A DNA stretch of 33,851 nucleotides from Saccharothrix sp. NRRL B-16348 (GTDB lineage Bacteria; Actinomycetota; Actinomycetes; Mycobacteriales; Pseudonocardiaceae): the NCBI RefSeq assembly GCF_001280085.1, contig NZ_LGED01000262.1, positions 1 through 33,851 of the forward strand, read 5' to 3'. Shown here in pieces: positions 1 to 6,524 of the stretch. Each line of letters starts with the position of its first letter. The first letter of the stretch is position 1. The notes beneath the pieces are model-generated. The model made no database searches. It was not told where the DNA came from and saw nothing but the letters and a program-made list of their open reading frames with translations. The position numbers were made by a program, and so were the translations under genes.

Positions 1-1
1 A

Positions 2-286
2 AGCCGCTTGGCACGCCGCTCAGACCCAGCCAGCTACCATCCCGGCGGCACCGACCGCATCCAGGTAACAACCGCCTCGGGCTATCGGGGGAAGCTCAGC
101 CCCGACCACCCGAACACGCTGACCTCCCGCAACAACCTCGCTGGCGCCTACGAGACGGCGGGTGATCTGGGGCGCGCGATCCCACTGTTCGAGGCGGGCC
201 TGGCCCATAGCGAACGCATCCTAGGGCCCGATCACCCGATTACCAGGACGATCCGCTCAAATCTCAAGCGCGCAAAATCAACTTGA
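2..286 (+). pseudogene. C-terminal remnant of a tetratricopeptide-repeat (NB-ARC/TPR type) protein
   Basis: The last ~60 codons encode classic actinobacterial TPR-10/12 repeats: a 'DHPNTLTSRNNLAGAY' unit is followed by 'LGRAIPLFE' and a final 'LGPDHPITRTIRSNL', the usual end of large NB-ARC-TPR regulators. The first ~28 codons read as proline/glycine-rich sequence unlike a TPR, and no start with a ribosome-binding site is visible. The reading frame stays open to the left edge of the window. I see either the tail of a gene that continues leftward through a frameshift, or an isolated decayed fragment left by recombination. TPR repeats bind protein partners; no activity can be assigned to this piece. 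Confidence 0.5.
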
Positions 287-533
287 CGTTCTTCTGGTCG
301 ACCAATACGACCAAGGTCGCAACGGCTTCCAAAAGCCCTGACTTCGGTAGAAGAGGACGTTCGTTCGATGATCGGTGACGGAACACCGCTGAGATGAACA
401 CCCGCAGTCAAGCACTAGTGTATTCGGACAGCGGACGGACCTACTCGCCTTCGGTTAGATCTCTGGCGCCTGCGTGCACGTTCATCTGTTCAGACGTGTA
501 CGTCGAACTGCACGCCCACAACAGGGGTGCAGG
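287..533. other. Gene-free stretch between TPR remnant and DUF397 gene
   Basis: No reading frame here has both plausible composition and a ribosome-binding site. It contains an 8-bp palindrome CACTAGTG near 413-420 but no convincing promoter or terminator. It probably belongs to the accessory left arm of the integrated element. Confidence 0.4.
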
Positions 534-728
534 TCAGACGTCCAAGTTTCCCGACTTGATGGCGGACAGGAAGCGCCGGTATCCGGCGTCACGGAACGCC
601 AAGGCCCCGGCGTCCGGTGCCTTGCTGTCGCGGAACCTGGTGCTGGTCTCGGTGACTGCCAGCTCTACGCACTCGTTGTTGCCGCCGCTGCGGCTTGACT
701 TGCGCCAGGCGATGTCGGACAGGTCCAT
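534..728 (-). CDS. DUF397 domain protein
   Basis: A 64-residue protein that is a single DUF397 domain: 'WRKSSRSGGNNECVELA' near the N terminus, then 'RDSKAPDAGALAF', then a terminal 'FLSAIKSG'. In Streptomyces and relatives, DUF397 proteins pair with an upstream XRE regulator carrying DUF5753, and some pairs govern development or antibiotic production in a toxin/antitoxin-like manner. That is the arrangement here: the XRE gene ends 14 bp upstream. I chose the ATG at 728 because AGGAG lies about 10 bases before it and family members start just before this tryptophan. A GTG at 746 would overlap the XRE stop as GTGA and add six residues; this alternative also fits an operon. Confidence 0.85.
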   Translation of the reverse strand: MDLSDIAWRKSSRSGGNNECVELAVTETSTRFRDSKAPDAGALAFRDAGYRRFLSAIKSGNLDV

Positions 729-742
729 CGTGGCCACACTCC

Positions 743-1606
743 TCACTCACTTCCCAGGTCTGCGATGGCCGCAGAGATCAGGTCGGTCGACTCCGACGCA
801 CTCAGAGCGACCGATGCGGCTCCATCAAACACGCTGATGAAGTCCGCTACGGCTGACGGGGCTTCGACCCACTCACCGCCTGCGGGGTGTTCGAGGTAGA
901 CGTTCGGCGGGTCCTCGGGGTCGGGGAACTCCAGGATCGTCACCGGGCCGCTCATCGTGCCGATGGCGCCGACTCCGAACGGCAGAATCTGGATCGTCAC
1001 GTTGGGCTGCTGGCCCAGCTCCAACAGCCGCTCCAGCTGCTTGCGCATGACTGCCGTACCGCCGATGACTCGCCGGACCACGGCTTCATCCACGACTGCG
1101 TGAACCTGGAGCGGGTCGGGGCCGGTGAGGACGCGCTGCCGGCTCACTCGCGCGGCTACGGACTTCTCGATGCCCTCGCGTGGGACGAACTTGTCCGCCG
1201 TGTGGATGGCGCGGGCGTAGTCCTCGGTCTGGAGCAGGCCCGGTACGAGCAGGGGTTGAAGGAACAAGCCGCGGGACGCCTCGGCCTCCAGGCGGACGTA
1301 GGCGCGGAACTTCCGTGGCAGTGCGTTGAGGTACTCGGGTTGCCTGCCGGTCTGGGAGGCGTCGGCCCACATCTCGAACGCCTGGCGGCGCGTGCCGTCG
1401 TCGGCGGAGAGGAACTCCAGCAGGACTTCGAGGTCGCTGTGCTTGATCAGCGACTTGCCGGTCTCGAATCGGCTGACCGTGGCGTCTGAGCAGTGCAACC
1501 GCTCCATCACGGCTTCGACGCTGACGGATCGCTCGTCCCGGAGCGTGCGGAGGAGCTGCCCGAGTCGCCTTCTGCGCTTGGTGGGGCCGCTCTGCCTTGC
1601 TGTCAC
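743..1606 (-). CDS. XRE-family regulator with C-terminal DUF5753 domain
   Basis: A 287-residue regulator. Residues ~12-70 form a helix-turn-helix ('RRLGQLLRTLRDERSVSVEAVMERL' region, then 'SDATVSRFETGK'). Residues ~100-280 form a DUF5753 domain with the hallmark 'PGLLQTEDYARAI' and 'VTIQILPFGVGA'. Such proteins bind DNA and act together with the adjacent DUF397 protein, which is the next gene downstream on the same strand. The GTG start at 1606 is preceded only six bases upstream by TAGGGT (minus-strand sense of 1613-1618), a good -10 hexamer, so the message is probably leaderless. A perfect 7-bp inverted repeat at 1654-1678 lies upstream and is a candidate autoregulatory operator. Confidence 0.9.
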   Translation of the reverse strand: MTARQSGPTKRRRRLGQLLRTLRDERSVSVEAVMERLHCSDATVSRFETGKSLIKHSDLEVLLEFLSADDGTRRQAFEMWADASQTGRQPEYLNALPRKFRAYVRLEAEASRGLFLQPLLVPGLLQTEDYARAIHTADKFVPREGIEKSVAARVSRQRVLTGPDPLQVHAVVDEAVVRRVIGGTAVMRKQLERLLELGQQPNVTIQILPFGVGAIGTMSGPVTILEFPDPEDPPNVYLEHPAGGEWVEAPSAVADFISVFDGAASVALSASESTDLISAAIADLGSE

Positions 1607-1653
1607 GGCTGAACCCTAGTCGGGGTGATCACTCGGTAGCATCCACACTTTCG

Positions 1654-1678
1654 GTGTATCGACGGTGTGTAGATACAC
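1654..1678. promoter_or_regulatory. Inverted repeat, candidate operator of the XRE-DUF5753 gene
   Basis: GTGTATC (1654-1660) and GATACAC (1672-1678) are exact reverse complements separated by 11 bases. The site lies about 36-60 bases upstream of the likely -10 hexamer of the XRE gene. Dyad symmetry of this size fits a dimeric XRE-type protein. Assignment to that regulator is inference from position. Confidence 0.45.
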
Positions 1679-2008
1679 TCTGTACCTTACGTTCACCAGC
1701 AGGGCCACGTCTCCTCCCTGGAGACGCAGGACGGACAGCCTGCGTGCGAGGCACAGCCGTGGCCCTGTTGGTCCTTGCGCGGCTCGGCACGTCAAAGGAG
1801 GAACGCCGGCCACCGCGCCGTTGCTGCTGACGTGGACATCCCTGCGCAGATGCGCTTGTCGAGGTCGTGCAAGGTCAGCAATTGAAGGCGACTTGTATCC
1901 CGCAACGATCGCCTTCAAACGTATTCACCGACGCACCACCTGCGGATCGGTGGATCGAGACACTCCGGACCGCTGGCACCCTGCGGTCACACCACCTAGC
2001 CTTGAGAC
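1679..2008. other. Gene-free stretch between XRE gene and kinase gene
   Basis: No convincing coding frame. A strong Shine-Dalgarno-like AAAGGAGGAAC occurs near 1795 but no start codon follows at a usable distance, which may mark a decayed gene. Near the right end TAGCCT (1997-2002) sits seven bases before the kinase GTG start and could be its -10 hexamer. Confidence 0.4.
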
Positions 2009-2926
2009 GTGACGGACGATATGAGCATCGAAGTCAACTCCCCCGCCTTCAGTCTGAAGCAAGCGGAAAATATCCTCGCGCAGGCTTGCGAACTGGCGGA
2101 ATTGCCCGCCGCGTCGGCACGTCCGATGCGACTCGGCGAGAACGCCTTGTTCCACCTGACGAACGTTGGCGTCGTCGTCCGTATCGCGCGTGGACCCGAC
2201 TACTGGCCGGATGCGTACAAAGAGGTCGAGGTGTCGGACTGGTTGAGCGGCCAGGGCATCCCGGCAGCGAAGGCGGTGGACATCCCACAGCCGATCTCCG
2301 TGCTCGGGCACCCCGTCACTTTCTGGTTCTACATTGACGGCAGGAACGGTGGGCCTGGCGACATCGCAGCGCTGGGCAGGGTCCTCCGGCGTCTGCACGC
2401 CCTGCCTGCACCTGCGGACTTCAGGCTGCCGGCGACATCGATCCTGGACCGCGTCCTCCCGCGCATCGAGGGCGCGCCGATCTCGGACGAAGATCGTGAC
2501 TTCCTGACCGCGCGCGTGGACTCGCTTGCCGCGTCCATCAAGAAGTTGGACTTCCCGATGCAGCCGACGGCGATACACGGTGATGCCCACGTGCAGAACC
2601 TGATGATCAGGGACGGTGAAGCGGTACTCATCGACTTCGAGCGTTTCGCATGGGGACAACCGGAGTGGGATCTTGCGGTCACGGCAACCGAGTACGTGAC
2701 GGCTGGTTGGTGGACTGATAACCAGTACCGACTGTTCGCTGATTCCTACGGCTATGACATCACGGAGTGGGAAGGGTTCGACGTTCTGCGACAGACGAAT
2801 GAGATCAAGATGACGACCTGGTTGATGCAGAACGTGAACGAGTCGCCGGACATCGCGCGCGAATACGAACGTCGGATGAACACGCTGCGTACGGACGAAG
2901 CTACGCGAGACTGGCAAGCTTTCTAA
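2009..2926 (+). CDS. Aminoglycoside-phosphotransferase (APH) fold kinase
   Basis: A 305-residue member of the APH/choline-kinase fold. The catalytic loop 'HGDAHVQNL' has His190, Asp192 and Asn197; the metal-binding 'LIDFE' follows with Asp209. An N-lobe with 'NALFHLTNVGVVVRIAR' precedes them. These enzymes transfer the ATP gamma-phosphate to a hydroxyl of a small molecule; the substrate cannot be read from the sequence and drug resistance should not be assumed. The GTG at 2009 is used because TAGCCT lies seven bases upstream, consistent with a leaderless message; ATG at 2021 is the alternative. Its stop lies three bases from the stop of the convergent HTH-TPR gene. Base composition is less GC-rich than the chromosomal genes to the right, consistent with cargo of the element. 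Confidence 0.85.
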   Translation: MTDDMSIEVNSPAFSLKQAENILAQACELAELPAASARPMRLGENALFHLTNVGVVVRIARGPDYWPDAYKEVEVSDWLSGQGIPAAKAVDIPQPISVLGHPVTFWFYIDGRNGGPGDIAALGRVLRRLHALPAPADFRLPATSILDRVLPRIEGAPISDEDRDFLTARVDSLAASIKKLDFPMQPTAIHGDAHVQNLMIRDGEAVLIDFERFAWGQPEWDLAVTATEYVTAGWWTDNQYRLFADSYGYDITEWEGFDVLRQTNEIKMTTWLMQNVNESPDIAREYERRMNTLRTDEATRDWQAF

Positions 2927-2929
2927 TCG

Positions 2930-4294
2930 TCACGCGACGCGCGAAAGCATGACGGCCGAACCGAGGGTGATGTTGGGGTAATTGCGCAACACACCCTCGG
3001 CGAAATGAGTCACGAGCGGGTTCTTCGGATGCGCGTTGTTCAGCGCGTCGTAGAAGTCCGTCAAGTACCTCACGTAGCGGCTGGACTGAAGCGGTCCGGC
3101 GAGGTCAACGGCATCGAGCGCCAGTGCGACAGCCTCGTCCGGACTGCCGTTCGTGAGTGCACCCGCTGCGGTGACCATCCCGATGAACGCGCGCGTCCTG
3201 GGCGGCGTCGCCTCCGGTGCGATCGCTCGGGCGGCGAAGAGCCGCGTCTCTTCCGCTCGGCCGAGGTCGCGGAACCCGTGCGCTGCCTCGCCGGCCAGCT
3301 CCTCGGCGTTGAAGTACTTGATCCAGTCGGGTTCGTTGTCCGGCGAGTGCTGCTCGAAGAACCGTTCGGCCTGCGTGAGCACGCGGGCGAACTCCTTGGC
3401 TTGGCCGCTGTTGGCCAGCGCACGTGCCTCCATCGCCAGGAACATCGACCGGACGGCGGGAGTTGCCCTGTTCCCGGTTGCGGCCTGGGCTGCGCGCGCC
3501 AGCTTGACGGCATCGGCGTGGTGCCCGAGGTAGTTCGCCTGGTGGCTCAGATTGGCCAGCATCCGGCCACCGATGATCGAGTCATTCGCTTCGCGCGCCA
3601 GGCGCAGTCCCTGCACGAAGTAGCGTTGAGCCGCCGCGTGCCGTCCGGCGTCGTAAGCGCTCCAACCCAGTAGCTGGGCCACTTCAGCAGCGGCGCTGAA
3701 CAGGTCTCGTCTGACCGGTCCTGGGTGTGGCTGGCGCAGTAGCGGTGCGATCTCCGTCTTGAAGTAGAAGAGGAGCATCCGTCTGACGTGACCGCCGCCG
3801 AACTTGAAGTCCAGGTCCATCAGGTGTGCCGCTGTCGCCCGGATCGCCGCTGCCGCAGGTCCGGCTGAACGAAGGCTGTCGCCGACTTCGAGGCTGTCGC
3901 CGAACAGGTATCCCGTGATGACGCCTGGAGTCGCCGCGCTGGTCCACCCCGAACGAGCCAGCCCCGGTTGATCCTCAAGGTCGGCCGCGGTGAGTTGGCC
4001 CAGCAGATCGACGGCGGTGGACGAGCTTGCCGGGTAGTCGGCCGCAGACGCTGTCGCGTCCGGTCCGACCGGCTGCAACGCCGAGGAGAATCCGATCTCT
4101 TCGAGAGTTACCGGGCGCCCCAACTTGGAGCCCAGCGCCAAGGCGATGTACTGCTGCGTCGCTGCCTTCGGGCTGGTGCCATCAAGCCACCGCTTCACGG
4201 ACACGTGGTCAGCAGCGATCGTCTGCCCGTCCCGAGCGGCCAGCTCGCGTACACGCGCGGCCAAGCCCTTGTTGCTCACGCTCGCCGCCCGCAT
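2930..4294 (-). CDS. XRE-like helix-turn-helix protein with TPR-like C-terminal region
   Basis: A 454-residue protein. The N-terminal ~65 residues resemble a Cro/C1-like DNA-binding domain ('LAARVRELAARDGQTIAADH', then 'VKRWLDGTSP'). A linker follows, then from ~170 to the end a helical repeat region with TPR-like pairs such as 'AAQRYFVQGLRLAREAND' and 'NLSHQANYLGHHADAVKLA'. This layout matches large actinobacterial regulators often annotated as transcriptional regulator or sporulation protein. The ATG at 4294 has GGGGGGA just upstream; a TTG three bases earlier is an alternative. The gene converges on the APH-fold kinase, and its promoter region carries repeated GCACCC elements. Target and ligand are unknown. 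Confidence 0.8.
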   Translation of the reverse strand: MRAASVSNKGLAARVRELAARDGQTIAADHVSVKRWLDGTSPKAATQQYIALALGSKLGRPVTLEEIGFSSALQPVGPDATASAADYPASSSTAVDLLGQLTAADLEDQPGLARSGWTSAATPGVITGYLFGDSLEVGDSLRSAGPAAAAIRATAAHLMDLDFKFGGGHVRRMLLFYFKTEIAPLLRQPHPGPVRRDLFSAAAEVAQLLGWSAYDAGRHAAAQRYFVQGLRLAREANDSIIGGRMLANLSHQANYLGHHADAVKLARAAQAATGNRATPAVRSMFLAMEARALANSGQAKEFARVLTQAERFFEQHSPDNEPDWIKYFNAEELAGEAAHGFRDLGRAEETRLFAARAIAPEATPPRTRAFIGMVTAAGALTNGSPDEAVALALDAVDLAGPLQSSRYVRYLTDFYDALNNAHPKNPLVTHFAEGVLRNYPNITLGSAVMLSRVA

Positions 4295-4362
4295 CAAGTC
4301 CCCCCAGAAGGCGGTTGGGCTCGCGTGTCACCCCCATGGGTCCACCTCGGCTGCGGGTGCGT

Positions 4363-4412
4363 GCACCCTCTTGAGCACCCCCCACGCACCCCCTCGTGTT
4401 CGTATGCACCCC
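4363..4412. repeat. Short direct repeats (GCACCC) upstream of the HTH-TPR gene
   Basis: GCACCC begins at 4363, 4375, 4386 and 4406, i.e. steps of 12, 11 and 20 bases, close to one or two helical turns; a related CACACACCC lies at about 4427. Read on the minus strand they are GGGTGC units just upstream of the 4294 start. They look like multiple binding sites for one protein on one face of the helix, either an operator or iterons. Function is inference. Confidence 0.4.
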
Positions 4413-4459
4413 TGCGAACACACTGCCACACACCCGCTGACCTGGCGTTTGCTACCCCC

Positions 4460-4636
4460 ATGACAACGCCAGGCGAACTGGAATTCATCCTCTTCCGCCT
4501 CCGTCTCCTACGGGAGGAGATCCGAGAGGTCAGCGATCAGGTCGACCGTCTTCAGGACCACCGGTCCCTTCAAGAGACGCCACCCGACGACGAAGGTCGG
4601 CTACCGCCTGCTGCACCTCGTCAAGGGCCGTCATGA
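4460..4636 (+). CDS. Possible small coiled-coil protein, overlapping the GntR gene antiparallel
   Basis: An ATG at 4460 opens a 58-codon frame. Its first half is strongly helical with a heptad-like pattern ('LEFILFRLRLLREEIREVSD') and lies mostly outside the GntR gene, which ends at 4530 on the other strand. The second half is proline-rich and is the reverse of GntR codons. No Shine-Dalgarno precedes the ATG, so translation would have to be leaderless. The same frame is open far upstream, as is common in high-GC DNA. It may be real or chance. Confidence 0.25.
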   Translation: MTTPGELEFILFRLRLLREEIREVSDQVDRLQDHRSLQETPPDDEGRLPPAAPRQGPS

Positions 4637-4901
4637 CATCGCGCATCGTGGGTGCGCTCCCTGCCGAGTCGCCTGGATCCCGGACGAACAACCCCACGTT
4701 GGGCACCCGGTTGACCCAACCTTCGTCATCGAGCAGCCCCAGTGCCCGTTGGACGGTCGCGCTCGTCGTGCCGTACTCCTCGGCCAACGTCCTGACCGAC
4801 TTCAGGCGCTCGCCCGGCTTCAGAGCACCACTGGCGATCTTGCTCGCTATGTCAGCGGCTACCTGCTGATACGGGTGACTCGTTGGGGCTCCCTGGTCCA
4901 T
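4530..4901 (-). CDS. Short GntR-family repressor of the AICE (KorSA-like)
   Basis: A 123-residue protein with one winged helix-turn-helix: 'PYQQVAADIASKIASGALKPG', then 'LPSVR'-like 'LKSVRTLAEEYGTTSATVQRAL', and a wing 'DEGWVNRVPNVGLFV'. There is no large effector domain; the C-terminal ~45 residues form a predicted coiled coil, as in YtrA-like or plasmid Kor/TraR repressors. In pSAM2 a GntR protein (KorSA) represses pra, the activator of excision and replication. Here the gene is likewise divergent from the first gene of the transfer/replication operon, and the shared 120-bp gap is packed with CTAG-centred repeats. A repressor of both directions is the likely role. Confidence 0.9.
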   Translation of the reverse strand: MDQGAPTSHPYQQVAADIASKIASGALKPGERLKSVRTLAEEYGTTSATVQRALGLLDDEGWVNRVPNVGLFVRDPGDSAGSAPTMRDVMTALDEVQQAVADLRRRVASLEGTGGPEDGRPDR

Positions 4902-4912
4902 GAGAGCAGGGT

Positions 4913-4998
4913 ATCTAGTTCGTACTAGCTCGCACTAGTACAACCCGAATGGAGTAGTGACGTGCTAGTACGTGTTAGTGTCTACTGTACTAGTACGT
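4913..4998. promoter_or_regulatory. CTAG-centred operator array between GntR gene and AICE operon
   Basis: CTAG, a rare tetranucleotide in such DNA, begins at 4915, 4925, 4935, 4965 and 4990, with a TTAG variant at 4976; the first three steps are exactly 10 bp. The last lies in a perfect 10-bp palindrome GTACTAGTAC (4987-4996). Most copies extend to CTAGTACG or its complement. The array covers the space where the promoters of both divergent genes must lie, as expected for cooperative GntR binding that silences conjugation and replication genes. Binding by this GntR protein is inference. Confidence 0.75.
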
Positions 4999-5021
4999 AA
5001 CAGGCACATGAGAGGAACGAC

Positions 5022-5414
5022 ATGGCGCTTCAGGACTTGCCGGTGATGCTCGGCGGTTACCGGCTAATGATCACGGAGGCTCCGGCGGCGAAGATGCGGG
5101 AGGCCGAGGACGGCACGGTGACGCCGGTGGTCGACCGCACGTCGGGTGAGGTGCAGTACGTGGTGACGTTGTTCGCCAAGCCGTTGCCGGTGGAGGGCCG
5201 GAAGGCGGGCAAGGGCGAGGAGATTCGCGTCAACCTGCCCGGTGACCCCGGTGAGGGGTTCGAAGAGGGCATGTACGTGGAGTTGGTCAACGCGGTGGTG
5301 AACACCTACGAGATCCCGGACCGCGCCGACCCGCGCAAGATCGCCTCGGCCGGTCTGTGGTTCAAGGCGGCCGGTTTGAAGCCTGTGGCGCGACCGGTGC
5401 GCAGCGCGGCCTGA
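5022..5414 (+). CDS. First gene of AICE operon; Pra-like (replication/excision activator) candidate
   Basis: A 130-residue, beta-rich protein with no membrane segment. GAGGAAC lies just before the ATG. It contains 'TGEVQYVVTLFAK', a basic turn 'EGRKAGKGEEIRV', and ends near 'SAGLWFKAAGLKPVA'. In layout this recalls the family named plasmid replication, integration and excision activator (Pra of pSAM2), which has a similar length, a central 'TGE..W.V' strand and a terminal aromatic-'xATGLK' motif. Position also fits: pra is the gene controlled by the GntR repressor KorSA. The similarity is by eye and weak, so the function is a hypothesis; that the gene is real is well supported. Confidence 0.8.
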   Translation: MALQDLPVMLGGYRLMITEAPAAKMREAEDGTVTPVVDRTSGEVQYVVTLFAKPLPVEGRKAGKGEEIRVNLPGDPGEGFEEGMYVELVNAVVNTYEIPDRADPRKIASAGLWFKAAGLKPVARPVRSAA

Positions 5415-5516
5415 CACCAAACGGTTCTGCCTTTCTCGATTAGATCGTCGTCTAAGCCGCTTTCTCGGGCTGCTTGTTCTTTGTCAATTCCACAGTGGGT
5501 AGAGCCACGCCTGAAT

Positions 5517-5584
5517 CCGGCACGTTCACGTGACGTGCCGGGAGTTTCGGTGGTCCCGGAGTCGCTTCTATCGGTTCCGGGATC
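5517..5584 (+). promoter_or_regulatory. Two tandem hairpins ahead of the second AICE gene
   Basis: CCGGCACGT (5517-5525) pairs perfectly with ACGTGCCGG (5533-5541) around a 7-base loop. Directly after, GGTCCCGGA (5552-5560) pairs with TCCGGGATC (5576-5584), with wobble pairs extending the stem inward to a 7-base loop. No U-tract follows either, so they are not ordinary terminators. They occupy a 199-bp gap inside an otherwise tight operon, 17 bases before the Shine-Dalgarno at 5601. They could be an mRNA attenuation or processing structure, or the cis-acting transfer or replication origin of the element. Confidence 0.5.
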
Positions 5585-5613
5585 GCCGTGGCTTCCGTTT
5601 GAGGAGGTGGGTC

Positions 5614-5964
5614 ATGGATATTGACGACTATCCGGTCAAGGTTGAGCTGGTTCGACCGGAGGGTGACGAGCTTGGACAGGTCATGACTGTGCTGGGGCGC
5701 GTTTGTTCGCGGGGAGACGGTTATGTCCTGTCGGTTCGTTCCAGGCGCGTGTTCCGTGTTGTGGGCCTGGGCGCGATGCGTCCGGTTTCTGCATGGGAGA
5801 CGGCCGCGATTCACCGACTGGGGAACATGGGCTTGATCTTCCTGGTGTCGGACGAGTCGATCTTGCGGTCGGGTGCGGTGCGTGCCCGCGTGAACCTGTT
5901 GCTGCCCAGCGAGGTGGGGTTCGACGTCATGCGGGCGTGGTGGTCGTTGAAGCAGTCCGGCTAG
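5614..5964 (+). CDS. Hypothetical AICE protein
   Basis: A 116-residue protein not recognised. The ATG at 5614 has a textbook GAGGAGGTGG ten bases upstream, which is why longer upstream starts in this frame are discarded. The N-terminal part is acidic and beta-rich ('PVKVELVRPEGDELGQVMTV'), followed by a basic strand pair and a C-terminal helix ending 'RAWWSLKQSG'. No membrane segment or catalytic motif is seen. It lies between the Pra-like gene and a set of very small genes leading to the Tra translocase, so a role in transfer or maintenance of the element is likely but unproven. Confidence 0.75.
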   Translation: MDIDDYPVKVELVRPEGDELGQVMTVLGRVCSRGDGYVLSVRSRRVFRVVGLGAMRPVSAWETAAIHRLGNMGLIFLVSDESILRSGAVRARVNLLLPSEVGFDVMRAWWSLKQSG

Positions 5965-5979
5965 AGGTGGAGGAGGACG

Positions 5980-6237
5980 GTGGCTGCTGCTAAGAGAGCG
6001 GAAGAGCGGTACGGAAACCTGGTGAACTCGATCGACTTCGTGACGGATCAGTTCGGGCCGTTGCAGAAGCTGATCGCGAAGATGCGGGAAAACCCCGCGC
6101 CTCCTGGCTCGTGGCGGGTCACGCCGCCCGACCAGTTGACGAAGATGCTGTCTAGATCACTTGCCCATCTGACTGCACTGAAGGATGCGGCGATCCAGTA
6201 CGAGACTCAGTTGAAGACTCGCGAATGGAAGATTTGA
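5980..6237 (+). CDS. Small hypothetical AICE protein
   Basis: An 85-residue, mostly helical, basic protein starting at GTG with GGAGGAGGAC immediately upstream, 15 bases after the preceding stop. It has a central 'ENPAPPGSWRVTPPD' linker between two helices. The C-terminal helix 'HLTALKDAAIQYETQLK' could form a coiled coil. I do not recognise the family. Tight spacing to both neighbours indicates co-transcription within the transfer operon. Confidence 0.7.
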   Translation: MAAAKRAEERYGNLVNSIDFVTDQFGPLQKLIAKMRENPAPPGSWRVTPPDQLTKMLSRSLAHLTALKDAAIQYETQLKTREWKI

Positions 6238-6238
6238 C

Positions 6239-6445
6239 ATGTCGCAGGAACTGACTACTGCTTTGGAATGTTTAGACAAGTCAATGGTGCAGTTGCGGCA
6301 GGCGTTGCGTGACATCCCTTATCGGAGTGCGGGTTTTCGGGATGGTCACACTGCTTTCGTTAAGTCGGTCGCTGCGCTGCGGACGTCGTTGTCGTACTCG
6401 CGTTCGCAGCTCGAACCGGCATCGGCACGTCGGCGGCGCAAGTAG
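6239..6445 (+). CDS. Small hypothetical AICE protein
   Basis: A 68-residue protein whose ATG lies one base after the preceding TGA, suggesting translational coupling. It is helical with a very basic tail ending 'SARRRRK'. The repeated helix-turn pattern ('LDKSMVQLRQALRDI', then 'FVKSVAALRTSLSYSRSQ') resembles that of the gene before it, so the two may interact or be distant duplicates. Not recognised as a known family. Confidence 0.65.
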   Translation: MSQELTTALECLDKSMVQLRQALRDIPYRSAGFRDGHTAFVKSVAALRTSLSYSRSQLEPASARRRRK

Positions 6446-6464
6446 CGCCAGCACAGCAAGTTCA

Positions 6465-6504
6465 GGCGACGGCCGATCACTGCTCCTGGTGGTCGGCCGT
6501 CGCC
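6465..6504 (+). promoter_or_regulatory. Strong hairpin just upstream of the tra gene
   Basis: GGCGACGGCCGA (6465-6476) and TCGGCCGTCGCC (6493-6504) form a perfect 12-bp stem with a 16-base loop, in the 79-bp gap before tra and only a few bases before its AGAGGAGG ribosome site. There is no U-tract. It may lower read-through from the small genes into tra, stabilise the tra message, or mark a DNA site for transfer. Confidence 0.55.
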
Positions 6505-6524
6505 GTGTCCAGAGGAGGTCGTAA

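Noticed and set aside
1616..1918. 100-codon minus-strand frame upstream of the XRE gene
   Set aside because: No domain, no ribosome site, and it covers the XRE promoter and its inverted repeat.
1925..2917. 330-codon minus-strand frame opposite the kinase
   Set aside because: Arg/Val/His-rich with no domain; the APH motifs are on the plus strand.
2009..2926. Calling the APH-fold kinase an aminoglycoside resistance gene
   Set aside because: Only fold-level motifs are present; many APH-fold proteins act on other metabolites.
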